This document shows positions 13,144-24,962 of a stretch of 64,000 nucleotides of DNA, piece after piece. The first letter of the stretch is position 1; every line of letters starts with the position of its first letter. The stretch is from positions 71,401,414 through 71,465,413 of the forward strand of contig CP141126.1 of NCBI GenBank assembly GCA_035236585.1, in the 5' to 3' direction. Both the position numbers and the translations under genes were made by a program. Under the pieces are notes generated by a model. It had not been told where the DNA came from. It saw only the letters and a program-made list of their open reading frames with translations, and did no database searches. This stretch comes from Warburgia ugandensis (taxonomy: Eukaryota > Streptophyta > Magnoliopsida > Canellales > Canellaceae).

Positions 13144-14653
13144 TGTTGATTGTTTTTTGTAAGTGCACGGGCTATTATATTATAACTTATGCAAGTACAA
13201 GTTGATCTCACAAGGACTCGACTTAATAAGAATGAATTTTAAATAAAATTTAATTTTCCACAAATTAGCAAAAATTGCATGAATTGAATAATAATGAACT
13301 AGAAACTCATATCTATTAAATTAATGAAAAATACAAAATTTTGAATTCAAAAGATAGAAAAATAAATGAAATATCAATTAAAATATACTTTCCTATAGCA
13401 AAATTCTTCAATTCTAGCCACATCCAAGTAGATCAACCTCATCCCTTAGGTCTCTGATTAAAGATTCAATAGCTAGATTATATAGATTTTTCAAAAATCT
13501 AATGATCTGAACTAAGGGAGGAACATGAGATTTGCGGGGCTTAGATTGATTTTTTTTTTTAGATCACCCATAACGTTCTCTAATGTGTCACGCATTAGAT
13601 CCTATTCATAGATTTTCTTAATTTTTTAAATTAAAATACCAGAGCAATACCTCTTACTGTGCCTGTAAGTGAGAGGTGTTACTAGAAAAGCAAGGATAAC
13701 TAAGACAGTCATGCGTGGCTATGTGCATGTGACACTACCCAAGTAGTTATCTTATCTCTGTTCAGAATCCATGACTAATCCAGTCTCTATTTACAATCCA
13801 TGAATGGTTAGAATCCATAGAGGTTTAATTAACTTTGGCCACTGATTTCTTCTACTTTTTGATAAAATTTTTCAATGAAACTTTGTACCTAGGTCTTCTT
13901 CTCCTTAATTCTTCTATCCTATGAACTAAATTTCAAAGATTTATGAAGCATTGAATTAGGGACCGATGTGCAAAGTACTCATATTCACTAGCCTATGCAC
14001 GTGCTGTTCATCTTCTTCAACCTCCATTTTTTTTTTTTTTTTTCAAGCTCTTTTCGATTTGGTATTTATAGATGGTGGGAAGTTTGTTTGAATTCAATTT
14101 TTAGTAATTTCCTTCTCTATTCTCTTTTCTTTTCTCCAAAGAATTCTAAATCAACTGAATTTCCTAATTTTAACTTTGTTTCTTATTAGGAAACTATTTC
14201 CTCTCTCTTCATCCTTTTCACTTTCCATCATTAAACATAAAATCCTTTAGTATTCTCAATTCTCTTGTTCTCATAGTTTGGACTTGATGCTTGAGTATTG
14301 AAATAGAGTCCTTGCTTCTTGATTTTGATCTAAATAATCTAAATTGATCTTAGCCGTCCATTTTAATCTAAGCTTGATTAGAGATCTAGGATGCTCATTG
14401 GCTTGATCTAACTACATGGATCTTGACCTACCAACTGCAAAGCAAAGAAAATAACCTAATTAGTATTTACAACATTCGATTTTACATATACTTACCTTGG
14501 ATCATCATCTAACCTTGAAAAATTACCAAATTATGGTTAGATTACTAAAATTTCAAATGATATATTTTTCATATAAATTTCTAAATAATATCTTAAAATA
14601 TATCAAAAGTCATGCTAAATTAGGGTAATTTATACAATAATGGACTCTTAACA
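13144..14653 (-). repeat. 5' LTR of element B
   Basis: This 1510-bp LTR is the upstream copy in sense orientation, next to the primer site. It keeps an intact TATA box (plus 14063-14070, TATAAATA on the sense strand), unlike the downstream copy. Short poly-T runs (13552-13560, 14029-14043) are expanded relative to the other LTR. Confidence 0.85.
14063..14070 (-). promoter_or_regulatory. TATA box of 5' LTR B
   Basis: Plus-strand TATTTATA reads TATAAATA on the element's sense strand. The same site in the 3' LTR is mutated (CATAAATA), which supports functional placement in the intact ancestor. Confidence 0.55.
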
Positions 14654-14751
14654 TAGAATAGGTGCCTCTGCTAGCTCGTGTTAATATCCATTATAGGTGG
14701 AGCTTGATGGCCATGAAGTAGTGGGATAAGTATGGACAAAATAGGTATAGA

Positions 14752-14907
14752 AATTCTCATACTGAGTTTGTTGATATGACCTTGTATAATAATTCTCATA
14801 CTGAGGTTGTTGATATGACCTAGTATAATAATTCTTGTACAGAGGTTGTTGATATGGCTTAGTATTGGAATTAGCATAGTGAGGTTGTTGATATACCTCA
14901 GTATCTT
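14752..14907 (-). repeat. Four 39-bp in-frame tandem repeats
   Basis: The repeat phase recurs at 14761, 14800, 14839 and 14878, exactly 39 bp apart. Thirty-nine bp is 13 codons, so copy-number changes keep the gag-like frame of C open. Each unit encodes a variant of YQQPQYENYYTRS. Confidence 0.85.
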
Positions 14908-16227
14908 GGTTAGAAGCAATTAACTTATTCATTAGACTTTCCATACTATCCAATTGACTATCAATTGCATTAAACAGATCATAAGTATACCTTGTCTCCA
15001 TCTCATACATATAAGGTAATGGCTTAGGAGTGAAATGGCATGAAAGTGGTGGTTTTTCATCCCTTGTTTGGTAGGCCATTACACTCAACTTTACATACAA
15101 CAAAATAAATAGTTGCATAGAATGAATGAGTACCTTTTTTTTAATGAAAAACCCTAACTAAATGATGCATATTAACTGAATGTGACTTCTAACTCCAAAT
15201 GATGCACAATCAATCCCTAATAGTCCACTAATGAGCTAAACTATTGATCTTTGATAATGACTAGGGTGGTAGCTTTAAGACCTAAATCTAAATAGCTCCT
15301 CCTTTTGTTAGGCTTAACCATTTCTTACTAGTTAAATTCTGCTCTAAAGTGGCTAATACCATTCTCATGGAGGGAGGCATTTAGACCTCAACAACTGTCG
15401 ATGAAAGGTGTTGGAAAATCATTTTAATTTTGGTTACCCACTATAACCACAATGCTTAGAAGCCATTGGAGTGACAATAGATCTCCTCCTTCTAAAAGGT
15501 TCCCACAAGCTCGAAACCCTAAGTCTCTTGCTACTTCATTTTAAATTAAAATTCAAGGGCTGGGATCATGAACATACAAGAAATTGATTTGATTACCTAG
15601 GTAAGCCAAGAATCTGGTGATGAAATCTAGTCCTTATCTTATGGGGATTCCTATGGGGCCCTAACTAAATTATGTTCCATCCACCATAAAACAATAATCA
15701 TGCAATGCAAGTACAATAAGCAAACTAATTCAACCTATATACCATCCAACGAAGGGTTAGATAGGTGCAATCTAATGTAACAACCCTAAATAAGATGTGA
15801 CAATTAGATGAATGAGCCTAAACTATATGAATTACTCTACCAACTAAGATGCAAATATATTAAATGCAACTACACTAAGAAAATAAAAGAGAGTGAAGAA
15901 GGCTTACAGTGAGATTTCTGATGAAGACTAAGTGTGGGTCTCCATACCCCACACTTTTCTTGTATTAATACAACCCATTTAAAATTGACTAAAGAAATTG
16001 CAAGTTACAATAAGGCCTCATTACAAGTTCACTCAAAAGCCTAATCTAAGAAAGCGAAGAAATCCTATCTAGTTGATGAAGCTCCTCTTGCCTATTTTCA
16101 CTTGCACGTTATGAAGAATTAGCAAGACATGCAAATGCAATGAAAAAATCCTAATCTAATGCAACCTACAACTGTGACTAAAGTTAAACAATTTAAATAT
16201 AGATCCAACAACAAATTCATTGCAATT

Positions 16228-16244
16228 CTGTAACAATAGTGCCA
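16228..16244 (-). other. Primer-binding site of element C
   Basis: On the sense strand AGTTTTTGGCACTATTG lies directly after the LTR end. It is the same TTTTTGGCGCCGTTGCC-type site as in B but more decayed, which groups C with B. Confidence 0.6.
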
Positions 16245-16250
16245 AAAACT

Positions 16251-17868
16251 TGCTCTGGCATTAAAATTACTCACAAGCACATGAATTCAAGTAGTATAAT
16301 CATGCAACGAGGTCGATTCCACGAGAAAATCTCATATATTTGCAAAAGATTGAATTCTGTTTAAATTGATTAACTTCAGCTGAAGAGATAGAGATGTGAT
16401 TAAACTTAAGAATTTAAAGTAACATGAAATAGAAATATGCATGAATTAGAAACTAGACTTAAAAGAAACTTTTAAAAATAGTGCTAAGCAATTAGAATGG
16501 AGACTTACCTAACTAACAACAAGCAACTAAAGGAAACTAATGCCAAATTAGAATGAACCAAATTAAGCAACCAATCTTAAGAAAACTACTCAAATTAGAA
16601 ACTTTCTTAAATTAACATGTACCTAACCTAAAACTTACTAAAAATAAAACTTGCTAAATTTCAAAAAGAAAATTTTCTAAACCTAAACTAAGATTCAAAA
16701 AATTAATTGACTACTACCAAAATAATATTAGGTAAATAAACTAAGCAAAAATCAAAGATGAATGTGACCTAGTACCATGCACATGATCCATTGATTGTGC
16801 GCATGGTTCTAGGGAAGAAAAATGGCCAAAATTGATGTGTCTAAAGTAAACTATCATGCAAAATAATCAATGGATCTAGTAAAAAAAATTGAAAATCTAA
16901 ATGAATTATTAAGGATTCAATTAAATGCAATGATTAGATGGTTGGAAACAAAGCAAAAAGTTAAGAAGAGAAAAAATTTCAGATTTCAACTAATTAAGAA
17001 CATTAAACAATTCAAGCATAAGAAAGAAATTGAAAGTACAGCTTTTATGTAAGAAAACAACATACATCTAAAGTACATTGATAAGATAATTATTCCATCA
17101 TAAGAAACCTCAATAAATTTCATTAAATCAACAAAGTACACTCAAAACTAGGTGCATGATACATATTCAAAATCTAGAAATTTCATCTAGTTCCTAAGCA
17201 TAAAATCCTATCTAAACGACACTAAAATTGCAATATAATGCTCCCAAACTAAAAGTATGATGACATGCAAAGAACACCCAAACAATAATTCGATAGAAAA
17301 GAAGGCTAAATGGGTGAACTAAGCAAGGAAATTAACCTAAAACTAAGGGCAAATAGAAGAAAAAAACATGAATTTTAAGAGGGGAAATCAAGGTTCTAAG
17401 CTAGCTCTTCTCTTGGCTGTAACAACCAGAAAATCTTGAGTAAATAACAAATAAAAACTAGTGGAATGAGTGAAAATGAGATAGGATAAGTTAGATGAAA
17501 GAAGGGTCTAAAACTAGAAAGCAAAACAAGTGAAACTAAAGCAATGAAAAGTAAACCAATGCAAGCAAACTACTAAGCTAAATCATAGAGAAACTAACAA
17601 AAGTAATAACTAAAAATCTAAAGGAATAAAATCATCAAAGAAGTTGTAAAGTCCAGCAGCAACTAAGCACCAAAGGAGAGCTAATTTTCAAGGTGTCTCA
17701 CCCACCTCTACTTAGAAAAAAATATTGGAAGCCTTGAGGTATATCTAGATGTTTTAGTTTTCCAATTTGATGAATGCTAAATCTAGGAAAGAAGTGGAAA
17801 TCTAGATGCAGGGATGAGGTGGATTTTAAAGGTGTAAATATAGGTGGAGATGATGTAATAAGGATAGC

Positions 17869-17935
<67 letters not shown>

Positions 17936-17981
17936 CAGAGTGAGAGAGAGACAGAGACCGAGAAAGAGAGAGTGAGAGAGA

Positions 17982-18031
<50 letters not shown>

Positions 18032-18032
18032 C

Positions 18033-18068
<36 letters not shown>

Positions 18069-19426
18069 GGACAGAGAGAGACAGAGACAGACAGAGAGAC
18101 AGAGAGAGAGACAGAGAGACAGAGACAGAGAGACAGAGACAGAGAGATAGAGAGAGAGACAGAGAGACAGAGAGACAGAGACAGAGAGAGACAGAGAGAC
18201 AGAGAGACAGAGACAGAGAGATAGAGACATAGACATAGACAGAGAGACAAAGAGAGACAGAGACAGAGAGACAGAGACAGAGAGATAGAGACAGAGACAG
18301 AGAGACAGAGACAGAGACAGAGACAGAGAGACAGAGACAGAGACAAAGAGAGACAGAGACAGAGAGAGAGAGAGAGAGAGACAAAGACAGAGAGATAGAG
18401 ACAGAGAGAGAGAGAGTCATGGGTTGGCTGGTTTCTAAATTAGGAAGGGGGAGGCATCTTTTTCCTTGCATGGTAAGTGGCTCTCCACCCTCCTAATTAG
18501 CTGGTGGGAAGAGTGAGGGAATAAGAAAGGAAATAAAGATGAAAATATTGAAAGAAAACCTAAGGTTTGATGAGCTTTGAATGAACTTGGATCTAAGGTT
18601 TCCTAATTAGGAAACTACTTGAATTTTGCCAATTAAGCAAGGAGAGGCATCCTTTCCTAGGAAAGTGGCTCCCTCCTTGAGTTAAAAATGTGAAACCTTA
18701 GGATGAATGGTGGATTAAGGATGGAAAATGGTTTAGGAAAGTGGATTTTTCTCTCTTGATGGGTCCCTTAACACATGATCATCATACCTTTTACAATTTC
18801 TAAAAAATCATACTTTTAACATAGGAAAATTACTTGAATTGATGCTCCAATCATGTGGTTCCATGTGGCACTCTTCCTTGGCTTGATGGCTCATTACTTG
18901 GTGGACTAAGTGGCTTCAATGCTTGACATCAAGGCTTGAGTAGCTCGTGTGGCTTATCAAGCTTTTTCATGGCTTTAATGGCTATGTGGCTTGAATAGCT
19001 CGCATGCAATAGTGGTGCAAATTCATGAATTGGGCTTAGATCCTTTTCTAATCACCTTTTACTTCTCCAATTTCTTCTTTACTTACCCTAGGATAGTATT
19101 GAACCTTTATTGCACATTGGATTGATGACATTTAGGCTTTGGCTTGTTTAGGTTTCCTAGTTAGACTAGGAAAGAGTGGCTTCAATTCTTATCTCGATCA
19201 AGCTCGGCCTTTGGACTACCTTCTCAACACCTAAAAAAGAAGAAAACCCTTAATTAAATCCTAAAATAATATGACCATTCACATACTTACTCTGGATTAG
19301 CTCTTAAAAATATCAAACTTTTGAATCACTACATGTGTTACAAAATTTTGAAAAAATCCTAGAAATAATATGATATTTTATAACACATGGGCTACTAATT
19401 GGGTACTTCTTATACAAAATTAAACA
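16251..19426 (-). repeat. 5' LTR of retrotransposon C
   Basis: On the minus strand it starts TGTTTAATTTTGTATAAG at 19426 and ends GCCAGAGCA at 16251, next to the primer site. It is homologous to LTR D (19669-21804) in opposite orientation, with matching order at both ends. At 3176 bp it is about 1 kb longer than D, partly because of the 546-bp microsatellite at 17871-18416. The exact primer-side edge could be 16251 or 16257. Confidence 0.75.
17871..18416. repeat. Compound GA/GACA/GATA microsatellite, 546 bp
   Basis: The tract is an almost pure purine-rich mix of (GA)n, (GACAGA)n and occasional GATA or GAAA units on the plus strand. Long open frames of Ser-Leu repeats on the minus strand (17698-18471 and nested frames) come only from the repeat and are not genes. 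It sits inside LTR C; the matching stretch of LTR D has no comparable array. Confidence 0.97.
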
Positions 19427-19668
19427 CTCATTACTAATGGAATAGAATTCTCTAAGATAAAATAAAGGACTTAGCCTTGTTGAATTTTGTGGGTATATTT
19501 ACTACAATGCTTACAAGGCTTAACTTGTCCACTAGAATTAACTTAGGAATTAAGGGCTTGTTGAATATGCTAGATGCAATAACGAGTACCTATAAAAGTG
19601 GCAACCACTTTGTTTCATGATTTTTCACATGGTTTTCTCTAGATTAGCAAAATGTTGGTTGGGAGGTG
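19427..19668 (+). mobile_element. 3' end of the interior of retrotransposon D
   Basis: This 242-bp piece matches the 3' interior of B (8171-8420, reversed) and the fragment in K at about 45235-45470. It leads into LTR D with a GGTTGGGAGGTG purine tract. Its left end joins LTR C abruptly at 19426, as expected if C inserted into D. Confidence 0.65.
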
Positions 19669-21804
19669 TGATAAGTGATCAATTTTGTATAAAAAATACC
19701 TAATTAGTAGTCCATATGTTACAAATTATAAGCATTATTTTAGGATTTTTCTAAAATTTATAACACATGCATTTCTGACCTAATAATTGAAAAGTTTGAT
19801 ATTTTGTAGGTTCAAAAGCTAATCCAAAGTATATGAATATTCATATTTTTTAAGATTTAATTAGGGTTTTCACTCTTTTTTCGGTATTGAGAAGATGATC
19901 TAATGGCTGACATCAAGAAAGATAAGAGGGCCAAAGACCTAAATTTTATCATTTCAAAGCTCAATCAAGGTCATGATCATCTTAAGGTAAGCAAATGAAG
20001 TCCAAGAAAGCAATTAGAAGCATCAAAGGTCACTAAAAGGTCCCATGCAAAAAGCCATTCAATTTCATCACCTTTGCATGAGAATTGGAGCCATGAATGA
20101 GGTTTCCTAGTCTAACAAGGAAACCTAAGAAAGCCAAGCCATTCAAGCCTTTAAGCTAAATGACTTAGCCAATTAAGCCATCAAAGTGGGCCACCAAGCC
20201 ACATGAAAGGCATGCCTTATGGGTTCACACTATTGGAGGAGACTTTTCAAGCAATTATCCATGTTAAAATTAGATTATTCAGGCGATCATTAGAAAGAAA
20301 TTTGGGTGATAATCAACATGGTAAGATATGCATGCATAGGTGGACCAATCAAGAGAGAAATCAAGTCTAATTTTCTTATTTTCCTCTTTATTTTTCCCAT
20401 TCTTTTCTCTCTCTTTCCTACCCACCATATCCCATAATTAGAAGGGAGGAAGGGAGGGATTCATGCCACCTTGCTTGGAAGGTGATGCTTCCCCCTTCTT
20501 CATTATATTCCACAACTTTTCCTTGCTTTATTTATTTGGTTTTATGCACTCCAATTCAGGCCAGTACCTTAAGTTAGTTTCCTTGATTTCATTGGTGTTC
20601 AATTTCTTTTCTTGTTGCTGTAGTTCCATAGCATAATTCCTCTTTAGTCTCCTTTAACTCTTGCTTTCACTTCTCTTATTTCTCTTACTTAATTCTTCAA
20701 GAACCAAGTTACCTATTCTTTGGTAGTGACAACTAAGAGAAACAGTAGCTTGAATCCCTTTTGTTTCTCTCTTAATGTTATCTTGTTTCTTGCTTTGATC
20801 ACCTTGTTTTTCCCCTTGTCTATTTGCTTGTTCTTTGGTTTTTTCCTACATCTTTCTCTTTGATTTTTTTCTTTTGAATTCACATGCATGATATCTGAAT
20901 TCAAATTAGGATCATAAGAGTATGTTTATTCTTTGATTTGAAGTTGAGATCTTGCTTAAGAAAAGTGTACAATTTTCAGCTTTGTTCTCTATGTACATGC
21001 TATAAATTTAAGTCAATGAATGAACATTTCAAGAGCATTGTTAGTTGTTAATTTCAGTAGCAAAGTACTTCAATTCTTGAGTGTTATATTCTATGAAAAG
21101 TGTTTGCTAATTTTCTTTCCATGCCTTACTTGATTTGAGTTTCATATATACCATGTTGTAAGAATTTTTGCAATGTCCAACAGTCCATACACTTTGTTTG
21201 CTTGAAATCACAGGCACCCATTTAGCTTTTTAGTTAATTTGGTGAGTGCTTTGATTAGTTTGCATGTTATTTGGCTTCTAATTCATAAATTTTTTTCCAT
21301 CTTTCACTCCATGAACCATGCGCACACTTTCATGGTCATGTGCATGGTCATTAAAGTTCATGCCTAGATTGTTGGTTGATTCTTTACTTAGGTTAAGTTT
21401 AGACTTCAGCAATTACTTGTTTTTCATCTTAGGTTAGTTTAGAAAGTTTCTAATTTAGTTTTAAAAAGTTTTAGGATTAGGAAAGTTCCATTTTTAACAA
21501 GTTTCCTGAGGAAATTTTTTTTTAATTGAATGCATATTAGATAGGAAAGTTTCTAATTCCATTGAAAATCTTTATTTTTAGAAAATTTCCTTTATTTCAA
21601 GTTTCTAATTTTATGCATGTTTCTCATTTTATATTGATTAAATTCCTATTTTAATCAAAACCCTCTTTCTTTGGCTAAGATAAGTAACTTAAATAATATC
21701 CAATCAACTAAAAATTCCATGAGATTTCTCATGGGATCAACATCTCTCACGTATAAAATACTACTTTGATCTGTGTGCTTGCAAGTTATTTTAAAGTTAC
21801 ACCA
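19669..21804 (+). repeat. 3' LTR of retrotransposon D
   Basis: It starts TGATAAGTGATC after a purine tract and resembles LTR C throughout, including the shared 'taattagtag' opening and the closing 'gtgcttg' segment. No primer site follows its right end, so it is a 3' LTR. The right boundary is uncertain by a few bases (21801 or 21804). A third, truncated copy of this LTR start lies at about 45478-46125 in K. Confidence 0.65.
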
Positions 21805-22343
21805 ATATTATAAAAAATATTGCCTTTGGATTGGCATTAGCTGTTCTAAATAAGATCGATTATAAAAATAATCAATTTATTTTGGAATCTTAAGCAAAAC
21901 ATGTATTTTATGTACAAACAAACATGATGCAAGATTGGCAACTATTTTATCAGCCTCCCCAAGGAACTTTCATAGTGAAGATGACCTACTCAATACTGCA
22001 ATATATTACCCTTATATTACTAAAACAATGCCATCAATTAATGTAAGTTGTGGGAATGAGATGGATTATGTTCGTGATACTGCTAAGGAGGGCACTTGGG
22101 TTGAAAACAATTGATATTGAAAGGGAAAATTAAAATCTAATATTTGATATATGTAAATAAAGGATGGTTAAGATTTTATCCAAACTTTCGTTCTTATGTT
22201 ATTTTTATTTACGTAAGGGAGATTGTTTAATAGCAATTCACTAAATATTTGCATATCATAGTTATAATGCAGGTACATCAAGAACAACTCAATCTAAGTA
22301 GCCGTCATAAGAAAAAGGGTACAGGACGATTGAAATCATAAAT
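21805..22343 (+). mobile_element. Left part of CACTA-like element J (decayed)
   Basis: The segment is continuous with 29512-30802 once E is removed. One short coding-like stretch (22000-22110) reads MDYVRDTAKEGTWVEN and then stops. Another (about 22270-22330) reads HKKKGTGRLKS. Both resemble parts of plant CACTA second genes in my recollection, but weakly. No left terminal repeat starting CACTA was found, so this end is unproven. Confidence 0.4.
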
Positions 22344-22669
22344 TGTAATGGCTCCAATTTTGTAATATTAAAATCCCAAGTTAGCAATGAAAAGTTCAGC
22401 TTTTGAAGATAAGGGCATTTTGGTCATTTCACTATTCACCTTGACTGAACCCAGAAATTTGGTCATGAAAATGAACCATTAGGTGCGTATTAGAAAAAGG
22501 AATCCAACAAGACCAAAATCACCCAAAACGGAGTTAAAATGAGCAAGTTATGGCCCTTTAAAGTTCAAGGGCAAAAATGTAATTTTATTAAAAAACGGAT
22601 TTAGCCTGCAAAACACAGGGGCCCGTTTTGATACGGGCACCCTTCATCTTCAACCCCCTAGAGGGTTCT

Positions 22670-22707
22670 AGAATGGCAGTGATTGGAGGAGAAATCACTG
22701 CCATTCT
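22670..22707 (+). promoter_or_regulatory. 15-bp perfect inverted repeat upstream of the LTR E TATA box
   Basis: Arms AGAATGGCAGTGATT (22670-22684) and AATCACTGCCATTCT (22693-22707) pair perfectly around an 8-base loop. The right LTR keeps it with one change (27264-27278 and 27287-27301). Related GGCAGTG/CCGCC hairpins sit at the same place in LTRs A and H. Confidence 0.85.
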
Positions 22708-22769
22708 GGAGGTTTCTCCACCGCCATTTAAAGGCAGTGAGAGCCCCCTCAAGAACCCTCTTATAGCTC

Positions 22770-22778
22770 TATAAATAG
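22770..22778 (+). promoter_or_regulatory. TATA box of 5' LTR E
   Basis: TATAAATAG within a CTCTATAAATAGAG palindrome. The right LTR has the identical site at 27364-27372. It is a good match to plant core promoters, and transcription would start about 30 bp downstream. Confidence 0.75.
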
Positions 22779-24962
22779 AGCTCTTGGGCGCCTCTAATGG
22801 CAGCCCAAAAGCCTAAAGAAAACCTGTTATGGAGGAGCAACTTAGAGGGGAAAACGAGGAGAAAAACCGAGCAACGAGCCAGGTATGCCCAAGATCCCTC
22901 AAAAACCCATCTTCACAGTAGTTCTAAGATCAATTTCCCTAGGTGTTTGCATGAAAAACCATGCAAAATGGAGCCCGGGAGAGCCACCAAGGACCCAAGG
23001 ACGTTCCCTAGGCTGCACTGGTTCGACAGGGTTGAACCAAGGTGTCCTGAGGACGCTCCGGTCCCCCAAATGACGAAATGTTCTAGCCGAAACGTAACAT
23101 GTTGAAGCATTTGGAAAAACCAAACGGGCGCGTCCGAGGACGCGCTCGCAAAAGAGAGAGACGGCGGGAAAACCCGGCGCGTCTACAGACACACCTGCTA
23201 AGGCACAAGCCGCAAATGCACAGCACGCTAACAGTTGGGATTTTCTATTTTCTTTAGAAAAGGCAGGCGCATGCAGCTGACGCACAATGCCCTAGCATTC
23301 CGTCTTTTCACTTTTGAGACCCTTATGTACGTGTGACACTAAAACGCTTATAACTTGAGATCTAGAGCTCCGATTGAGGTGCTGCAAAAGGTGTTGTGTC
23401 TGTGTAGATGATGCGGACACACCCAAACTATAAAATACCTAATTAAGGCCCAATCAAAGGTGGGCATGAACCTTAGAATAGGATGGTGGCGCGTGGCTGC
23501 TAGACCTTTGGAAAAATTGATAATACCAAGGCCCAATTAGGACCTTAGGACACCCATAGGCGTAGGGAGGGACCCTTAATGCCTAAGTGATAAGACCAAC
23601 TACTCGAAAACCCATAAAAGATGGGCCAAACTAACCTTGATTCCCCAAACCATGTTCAGGAGCGTACGAGAACAAAAGGGTTAATGCAACCTAGCCAGGT
23701 AGGTGCTCTATCGCTACTAGATTCTTTTAAAAGAACTATGATTGTTTTGCAAATACATGATCTAAGTATATGACTTGTTTAGCATGCATGTGACAAATGC
23801 TTTATGCATAGACATGTTTTGTATATACATTATGCATAGATATGTTTTGCAAACTATTGCATACATTGCATGATCTATGAGCATTAAGTTCTTGCAAAGA
23901 TTGCATGTCCTTGAGGGTTGCCAAAAGACGCTAAAGTGCCGAGGGCTAGGCAGTTGTGAGGGACCCAAAGAGGACAGGTTTTGAAAAGAGATTTTTGGCT
24001 TATTTGATCGTACATGACTTGGGCTAGTAAGCTCGTGGGTGCTATGCTGAGGGGTTTGGGTTGGCCACTTAGCCTCTACCACTATTAGGTGGATGGGTAT
24101 CACGCCCAAAAAGGGCATGTCCCTGCTTCGATTGCATGTGGTACATGGGGCTACCACTGGTGTTAGGGCACTAGGTCGAAGTGTCATATGCCCCATAGAG
24201 GTATATGATCCTGTGTCCCTAGGTACCCGGGGACCACATGGCGATGAGGTCGTGGGCATAGTGGGACCCTATGGTTTCGTGAATTTATGTGCATTGCATA
24301 TGGCATGATATAAGGTTGGTCAACCATACCATGATAGATATCCATGAGTTGGATTCAATGAAGCATCTTATGCATATCATAATGTTATGATATATATGTA
24401 TATGATACTTTCAATTTTGGATTATGTGATCCTTTAAGTCGTTAGTATTTTAGTTTGACAATGGATTTTAATATCGATATTGAACTTGAGTATTCAGACT
24501 TGCACATGTTTTGAAAGAGCATATGATTTTAAAACATCTCATGCATTATAAAACTAGTAGTGATAGACTCCTATTGAGTATAGTATATACTCACCCTATC
24601 CTTAACATTTTTCAGGATAATTCCATCCACGAGTAGAGGACATCTATGTTAGTGCTACGAGCAAGTGAATCAAAATTATACATGTAAGTAAATTCTCAAC
24701 CCTTTGGACATGTATTTGTATTTAATTACAGTTGGGCTGTGTGCTGTGACTGGATAGATCTGGGGAAAAACACTTATGATTTCTAAAATCTTTTCAAAAA
24801 CTACCTTGGTTGTTGTGAAAGCAAATGACACTCGGGGTTTTCAAATTGAATTTCAAATAAAAGATTTTTTCGCTGCACTGCATTGTTTTTTAAAATAGGG
24901 ATCCCGCCTTAGGAATTTAGATTTTTCATTTAAAAATGTATGAGAAAACCAGAGTCATCACA

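Larger units (their letters stand above)
6641..14653 (-). mobile_element. Complete LTR retrotransposon B (Athila-like Ty3/gypsy, gag remnant only)
   Basis: Two homologous LTRs (6641-8170 and 13144-14653) bracket a 4973-bp interior. Both LTRs have TGTTGATT...CTTAACA edges on the plus strand. A primer-binding site adjoins the right LTR, so the element reads on the minus strand. The interior has a decayed gag with a CCHC zinc knuckle and nothing recognisable as protease, reverse transcriptase or integrase; the 1.8 kb at its 3' end is non-coding. It lies inside C. Flanking five bases (AAATA left, TAGAA right) do not match, so a clean target duplication is not visible. Either it has mutated or the junctions rearranged. 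Confidence 0.85.
14654..16250 (-). pseudogene. Right part of retrotransposon C: gag-like frame and 5' leader
   Basis: The clearest coding stretch is 15118-14681 (145 codons on the minus strand). It has an N-terminal part without recognised motifs, a heptad-like segment LFNAIDSQLDSMESLMNKLI that could be a coiled coil, and a Tyr/Gln-rich tail made of four 13-residue repeats (YQQPQYENYYTRS type). The frame is cut by insertion of B at 14653 and resumes in decayed form at 6640. The region 15120-16227 is untranslated leader up to the primer site. The gag identity is inferred from position and tail composition, not from a diagnostic motif. Confidence 0.5.
22344..24962 (+). repeat. 5' LTR of element E
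   Basis: 2619 bp, TGTAATGG...CATCACA. The order along the LTR is: U3 with a 15-bp perfect hairpin (22670-22707), a TATA box (22770-22778), then a GC-rich leader to about 23300, then the block shared with A and H (24020-24470). Frames such as 22797-23105 open by chance in the GC-rich part: the first ATG lies within about 20 bp of the TATA box, too close for a leader. Confidence 0.93.

Noticed and set aside
6636-14658. A 5-bp target duplication for element B
   Set aside because: Flanks AAATA and TAGAA do not match; shifting the LTR edges by one or two bases does not give a clean match.
17698-18471. Long minus-strand frames of Ser-Leu-rich protein (257, 187 and 136 codons)
   Set aside because: They are produced entirely by the GA/GACA microsatellite, which lacks stops in all frames on that strand; no start context or flanking gene structure.
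22797-23285. Frames in the leader of LTR E on both strands, with counterparts at 27391-27871
   Set aside because: They are GC-rich LTR sequence. The two LTR copies have different frame lengths, the first ATG is at about the transcription start, and no domain is recognised.
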